NCBI GenBank assembly: GCA_019419485.1
Contig: DXZV01000006.1
Span: 18,463-28,875, forward strand
Direction of reading: 5' to 3'
Length of the DNA: 10,413 bases
Origin: Collinsella sp.
GTDB taxonomy: Bacteria > Actinomycetota > Coriobacteriia > Coriobacteriales > Coriobacteriaceae
Shown here: in pieces, positions 7,770 to 10,413 of the stretch
Numbering within the stretch: the stretch's first letter is position 1
How the letters are laid out: every line of letters starts with the position of its first letter
Made by a program: the position numbers and the translations under genes
The notes under the pieces: model-generated
The model's input: only the letters and a program-made list of their open reading frames with translations
Database searches by the model: none
Told to the model about the DNA's origin: nothing

Positions 7770-9131
7770 CTAGTTGTTCTCGAGGATCATGTCGTCGTTG
7801 AAGCCGAAGGTCAGCGTGCCCACAAAGGTGAGGACGGAGGCGACGGCGAGCGCGATGACGTCCTCCATACCCACCGAGCCGATGATGGCCGGGATGGTGA
7901 TGAGCGAGGTGGTCATGAGCGCGGGCTGGTGCAGGCCAAAAGTGGCAGCAATGGCACCGCAGATGCCGCAAGAGACGATTGCGATCACAAACGGGCGCTT
8001 GTACTTGAGGACGGCGCCGTAGATGGCGGGCTCGGTGATGCCGGCGAGGAGCACAGAGATGGCGGCAGCGCCGGCGAGCTCCTTGAGCTCGGTGTTCTTG
8101 GTCTTGAGGAAGATGGCAAGGACCGCAAAACCCATGGCAAAGTTGGTGCCGACGGTAATGGGCAGGATGACGTCATAGCCGAGCATACCGATGTTCATCT
8201 GGATGATGGGGATAAAGGCCCAGTGCATACCAAAGATGATGAGGCAGGGCCAAAGCAGACCGATGAGGAAGCCTGCGGGCAGCGGGGCAACCTCAAGCAG
8301 GGAAACCAGGCCGTTAGCGATGAGACCACCGATGAAGTCGGTGACGGGGCCGATGATGTAGAGGGTGAGCGCAGTGGCCACGACGAGGGTCACGACGGGA
8401 ACGATCAAGCCCTTGAGGATATCGGGGACGACCTTATTGAGGCCCTTCTCGATCCAGGACTGCGCGTACACGGCAAAGATGATGGGGATAACCGAGCTCG
8501 TGTAGCTGATGAGCGTTACCGGGATGCCAAAGAGGTCAACCGGGTCGCCGGCGCTAAAGAGCGTGGAGAGCGTGGGGTAGCACAGCGCAACGGCGATGGC
8601 CATGGCCGTCCAGTCGTTGCACTTGAACTTCTTGGCCGCAGTGCGGGCAAGGAAGACCGGCATGAAGTAGAACACGCCGTCGCCGATGGCGTAAAGCAGC
8701 TGGTAGGTGGTGGACTCGGCCGCGAGCCAACCAAAGGAGTTGGCCATGATCACAAAGGCCTTGAGAAGGCCGGCGGCGGACATGGCGGGAAGCATCGGCA
8801 TAAAGATGCCGCTGATGAGCTGGATGGCGCGGTTGACGATGCTGCCACCGGCCTCGTCCTCGACCTCGCCGCCAAGCTGAATGTTGGAAACCTTGGGCAG
8901 GGCGTCATACACGTCGGTAACGTGATTGCCGATAACAATCTGGTACTGACCGGCGGCCACTAGAACGGAGATAACGCCCTCGGTCTGGTTGAGCTTCTCG
9001 GTCTGGGCCTTCTTCTCGTCGTTGAGGGTAAAGCGCAAACGGGTAATGCAGTGGGTGACGGACTTGACGTTGTCCTCGCCACCGACGAGTTCAACGATGG
9101 TACGGGCGAGAGCCTCGTAATCGCGTGCCAT
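7770..9131 (-). CDS. Beta-glucoside PTS permease, fused EIIB-EIIC without EIIA
   Basis: This 453-residue membrane protein imports and phosphorylates beta-glucosides. The EIIB domain (about 1-85) has the phosphorylated cysteine C28 in the signature THCITRLRF. A short linker leads to the EIIC domain (about 100-450), with many hydrophobic membrane segments and the conserved GITEP motif near residues 364-368. The product ends shortly after the last membrane region, whereas BglF/BglP-type permeases of about 610-630 residues carry a C-terminal EIIA. Phosphate must therefore come from a separate EIIA-Glc protein outside this window. The ATG at 9131 follows AAGGAGG, which lies in the loop of a small hairpin. 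It lies 145 bp after licT, its expected regulator, and 140 bp before GH3. Family assignment (glucose-glucoside PTS superfamily) is secure; sugar specificity is inferred from LicT and the GH1 enzyme. Similar proteins are called BglP or BglF. Confidence 0.95.
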   Translation of the reverse strand: MARDYEALARTIVELVGGEDNVKSVTHCITRLRFTLNDEKKAQTEKLNQTEGVISVLVAAGQYQIVIGNHVTDVYDALPKVSNIQLGGEVEDEAGGSIVNRAIQLISGIFMPMLPAMSAAGLLKAFVIMANSFGWLAAESTTYQLLYAIGDGVFYFMPVFLARTAAKKFKCNDWTAMAIAVALCYPTLSTLFSAGDPVDLFGIPVTLISYTSSVIPIIFAVYAQSWIEKGLNKVVPDILKGLIVPVVTLVVATALTLYIIGPVTDFIGGLIANGLVSLLEVAPLPAGFLIGLLWPCLIIFGMHWAFIPIIQMNIGMLGYDVILPITVGTNFAMGFAVLAIFLKTKNTELKELAGAAAISVLLAGITEPAIYGAVLKYKRPFVIAIVSCGICGAIAATFGLHQPALMTTSLITIPAIIGSVGMEDVIALAVASVLTFVGTLTFGFNDDMILENN

Positions 9132-9151
9132 GTGAAACCTCCTTGTTTCAC
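9132..9151 (-). promoter_or_regulatory. Hairpin displaying the PTS-gene Shine-Dalgarno in its loop
   Basis: On the minus strand GTGAAAC (9151-9145) pairs perfectly with GTTTCAC (9138-9132). The 6-nt loop is AAGGAG, the core of the ribosome binding site, and the stem ends directly at the ATG (9131). Such a structure could modulate translation initiation. The remainder of the licT-PTS spacer (9152-9276) shows only a small CGCGG/CCGCG hairpin; no T-rich terminator and no clear RAT sequence were seen there. Confidence 0.6.
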
Positions 9152-9276
9152 TCGTTACAAAGATATCTGCAGCCCCGGCGCCTTGGAGCTTAACAGCAGG
9201 TTGCGCGGCGATGCCGCGATGTCTGCCGACGCAAAGCCGGCCAGTTGGGCAGTTAGACGGGTGCCCGGCCTCCGTA

Positions 9277-10125
9277 TCAATGTCCCGGGCAGAGCCGGTT
9301 GATATGCATCATCAGATAGAGCAGCTCTTCGTCCGTGCAGTGCCAGCCGCAGGTTGCCCTCATGTATTCGTCGATTGCGCGTGCACAGGCGTACGCGTCT
9401 GAAAACTCGCTGGTCGCTCGTTTGAAAAGATCGCTATTGCGCGTCTCCTCGTCCTCACCCTTGATAAGGCGGCTGATAAGAAAGCGCATATGGGTCACAA
9501 AGCGCGCATAGCTATATGAGCAGCGGTCGATGGTCTCGCCAAGCGTACGCTCGATAATCCCGGTAACCGCATCGATGACCTCGGTACTCTTTACGACCAA
9601 GTCCATGTTGCCCTTTGCGCCCGCGTTCTCGTCATCGACCATCTCGGCGTTGACGATATGCAGCGCAATCGAAGCGGCCTCGGTCTCAGGAAAATCAACG
9701 TCCTCGGCCACAGCCATAACGAGCTTGACGCCGCGGCGACCGACCTCGGCCTCGCGCGGATAGACGAGGCGGACTTCCTCGTAGAGCGGGTTCTTGATCG
9801 AAGCTCCCTTGCGGGCGCGGTCGATGGCAAACTGAAGGTGGTCGGCGAGCGTAAAGACTAGATTGGGATTGAGCGTGCAGTTGAGCTCGTTGCGTGCGAT
9901 ATCCACGATACCCGACGCGATAATGATAACATCGTCCGAAAGCGATGCGACAGCATCGTACATCTCAGGGCTGATATCGCGGAAGCTCCGCTGGATGGAG
10001 CTTTCGTCCTCAATATAGGAAGGGGCGCCGCGAAAGCCAAGGCCCTTGCCAAACAACACGAGCTCGCGCCCGGCATCGTCCTCCGCAAGGACAACGTTGT
10101 TGTTTATTGCCTTGGTTATCAGCAT
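9277..10125 (-). CDS. licT: LicT/BglG-family transcriptional antiterminator
   Basis: This 282-residue protein is full length for the family. Residues 1-55 form the CAT RNA-binding domain, starting MLITKAINNNVVLAEDD and including the typical LFGKGLGF. Two PTS regulation domains follow. PRD1 (about 65-170) carries H96 in LADHLQFAIDR and H156 in ALHIVNAE. PRD2 (about 172-282) carries H212 in FVTHMRFLISR and H274 in MMHINRL. In this family these histidines are phosphorylated by HPr or by the cognate EIIB; the dimer then binds a ribonucleic antiterminator (RAT) hairpin and blocks an overlapping terminator. All four are intact, so the usual induction by substrate and PTS phosphorylation state is expected. 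The frame extends to 10164, but the ATG at 10125 begins the family's conserved start and follows AGGGGAG with a T6 spacer. The PTS gene lies 145 bp downstream. Confidence 0.95.
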   Translation of the reverse strand: MLITKAINNNVVLAEDDAGRELVLFGKGLGFRGAPSYIEDESSIQRSFRDISPEMYDAVASLSDDVIIIASGIVDIARNELNCTLNPNLVFTLADHLQFAIDRARKGASIKNPLYEEVRLVYPREAEVGRRGVKLVMAVAEDVDFPETEAASIALHIVNAEMVDDENAGAKGNMDLVVKSTEVIDAVTGIIERTLGETIDRCSYSYARFVTHMRFLISRLIKGEDEETRNSDLFKRATSEFSDAYACARAIDEYMRATCGWHCTDEELLYLMMHINRLCPGH

Positions 10126-10205
10126 GAAAAAACTCCCCTGGGCTCCACTTGGACATCTCACCACACCGGCTCTCGAGTCGGCGGTTGCTATGACATGCGC
10201 TCGTG

Positions 10206-10226
10206 GCGCCTCCCGAGGAGTAACGC
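10206..10226 (-). promoter_or_regulatory. Degenerate RAT-like element in the licT leader
   Basis: The minus-strand sequence GCGTTACTCCTCGGGAGGC, extended to 10206, shares GTTACT and AGGC, in order and at nearly family spacing, with known RAT sites. CTCC pairs with GGAG over a 3-nt loop. A TTA/G internal loop and an outer GCG/CGC stem give a RAT-like topology. The usual outer GG..TT and AAAACC bases are missing and no overlapping U-rich terminator is evident, so this is only a candidate. Confidence 0.25.
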
Positions 10227-10238
10227 GGTGCAGTCGCC

Positions 10239-10267
10239 AGTATAGAGGTTTTGCTGAGTTATTAAAG
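10239..10267 (-). promoter_or_regulatory. Weak candidate promoter for licT and the locus
   Basis: A good -10-like TATACT lies at 10244-10239 on the minus strand, 17 bp after a poor -35-like CTTTAA (10267-10262). It sits in the most AT-rich stretch of this end of the window (about 10240-10300), which also holds a TATAAA. Transcription from here would give a leader of roughly 105 nt before licT containing the RAT-like element. The placement is plausible but the -35 is weak. Confidence 0.3.
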
Positions 10268-10320
10268 TGATTTTATAGAAGTTACCGTTCGCCCCTGTTT
10301 TTCCACCGTTCATCCCTTGA

Positions 10321-10413
10321 CCCCCCCCCAAGGCAAAGGCAACCAAAGGCGCACCACAAAGGGGACAGGCACCTTTGTGGTGCGCCTTTGGTTGCCTTTG
10401 CCTTGGGGGGGGG
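10321..10413. repeat. Perfect 42-bp-arm palindrome with C9/G9 ends at the window edge
   Basis: Arms 10321-10362 and 10372-10413 are exact reverse complements around the 9-nt loop GGACAGGCA. The outermost bases are nine C and nine G. The core, CCACAAAGG-loop-CCTTTGTGG, resembles REP-type palindromes as I remember them from Firmicutes and Actinobacteria (recollection, not checked). The window ends exactly where the right arm ends, so an assembly fold-back is also possible. Between it and licT (10126-10320) there is no gene. Confidence 0.75.

Noticed and set aside
7630..7971. N-terminal extension of GH3 into the permease gene
   Set aside because: The added part is histidine- and arginine-rich, overlaps EIIC in another frame, and bypasses a good ribosome binding site and the normal family start at 7629.
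7737..8963. Plus-strand open frame of 408 codons opposite the PTS gene
   Set aside because: The product is almost only G, D, E, H, K and R, the mirror of hydrophobic codons in EIIC. No ribosome binding site was seen.
9152..9276. RAT/terminator between licT and the PTS gene
   Set aside because: I looked for the GTTAC...GGCAAAACC pattern and a U tract. Only TTGTAAC and a small hairpin without Ts are present.
10127..10132. T6 tract before the licT ATG as an intrinsic terminator
   Set aside because: No adjacent stable GC stem precedes it. It serves as the spacer between Shine-Dalgarno and start codon. Only a weak 5-bp long-range pairing is possible.
10126..10164. Upstream ATG for licT
   Set aside because: The 13 extra residues precede the highly conserved family start, and AGGGGAG is correctly placed for the ATG at 10125.

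Overview
The window looks like a piece of a high-GC Gram-positive gut anaerobe, most likely Collinsella or a related Coriobacteriia. This rests on the roughly 60% GC coding style, the wide GC-rich spacers, and a beta-glucoside PTS locus packed with cytoplasmic glycosidases. The taxonomic guess is inference: no rRNA or other marker gene is present. Every convincing gene lies on the minus strand, so the biological order runs from right to left.

In transcription order the locus is: a LicT/BglG-family antiterminator (10125-9277); a beta-glucoside PTS permease with fused EIIB and EIIC domains and no EIIA (9131-7770); a GH3 beta-glucosidase/xylosidase (7629-5404); a GH43 arabinosidase/xylosidase-like enzyme (5299-3845); a GH35-like beta-galactosidase of the DUF5597 type (3722-2124); and a GH1 6-phospho-beta-glucosidase (1876-446). 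Spacers are 145, 140, 104, 122 and 247 bp. The GH1 gene has a plausible promoter of its own. The first codons of an unrelated membrane-anchored protein run off the left edge (101-1).

The likely logic is as follows. An aryl- or oligo-beta-glucoside is phosphorylated on entry by the PTS. LicT couples PTS activity to transcription through its two PRD domains; all four PRD histidines are present. GH1 cleaves the 6-phospho-beta-glucoside. The other three glycosidases lack signal peptides and probably trim xylosyl, arabinosyl, galactosyl or glucosyl groups inside the cell. The combination suggests a decorated plant disaccharide glycoside rather than plain cellobiose. The substrate is inference.

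The spacers hold much nucleic-acid structure: a 42-bp-arm perfect palindrome with C9/G9 ends at the right edge (10321-10413), two hairpins that share an arm before GH3 (7648-7740), a hairpin that displays the Shine-Dalgarno of the PTS gene in its loop (9132-9151), a ~108-nt imperfect hairpin that contains the GH1 stop codon (343-450), and a terminator-like 16-bp stem (252-289). A degenerate RAT-like element lies in the licT leader (10206-10226). No CRISPR array, tRNA, rRNA or complete mobile element was seen.
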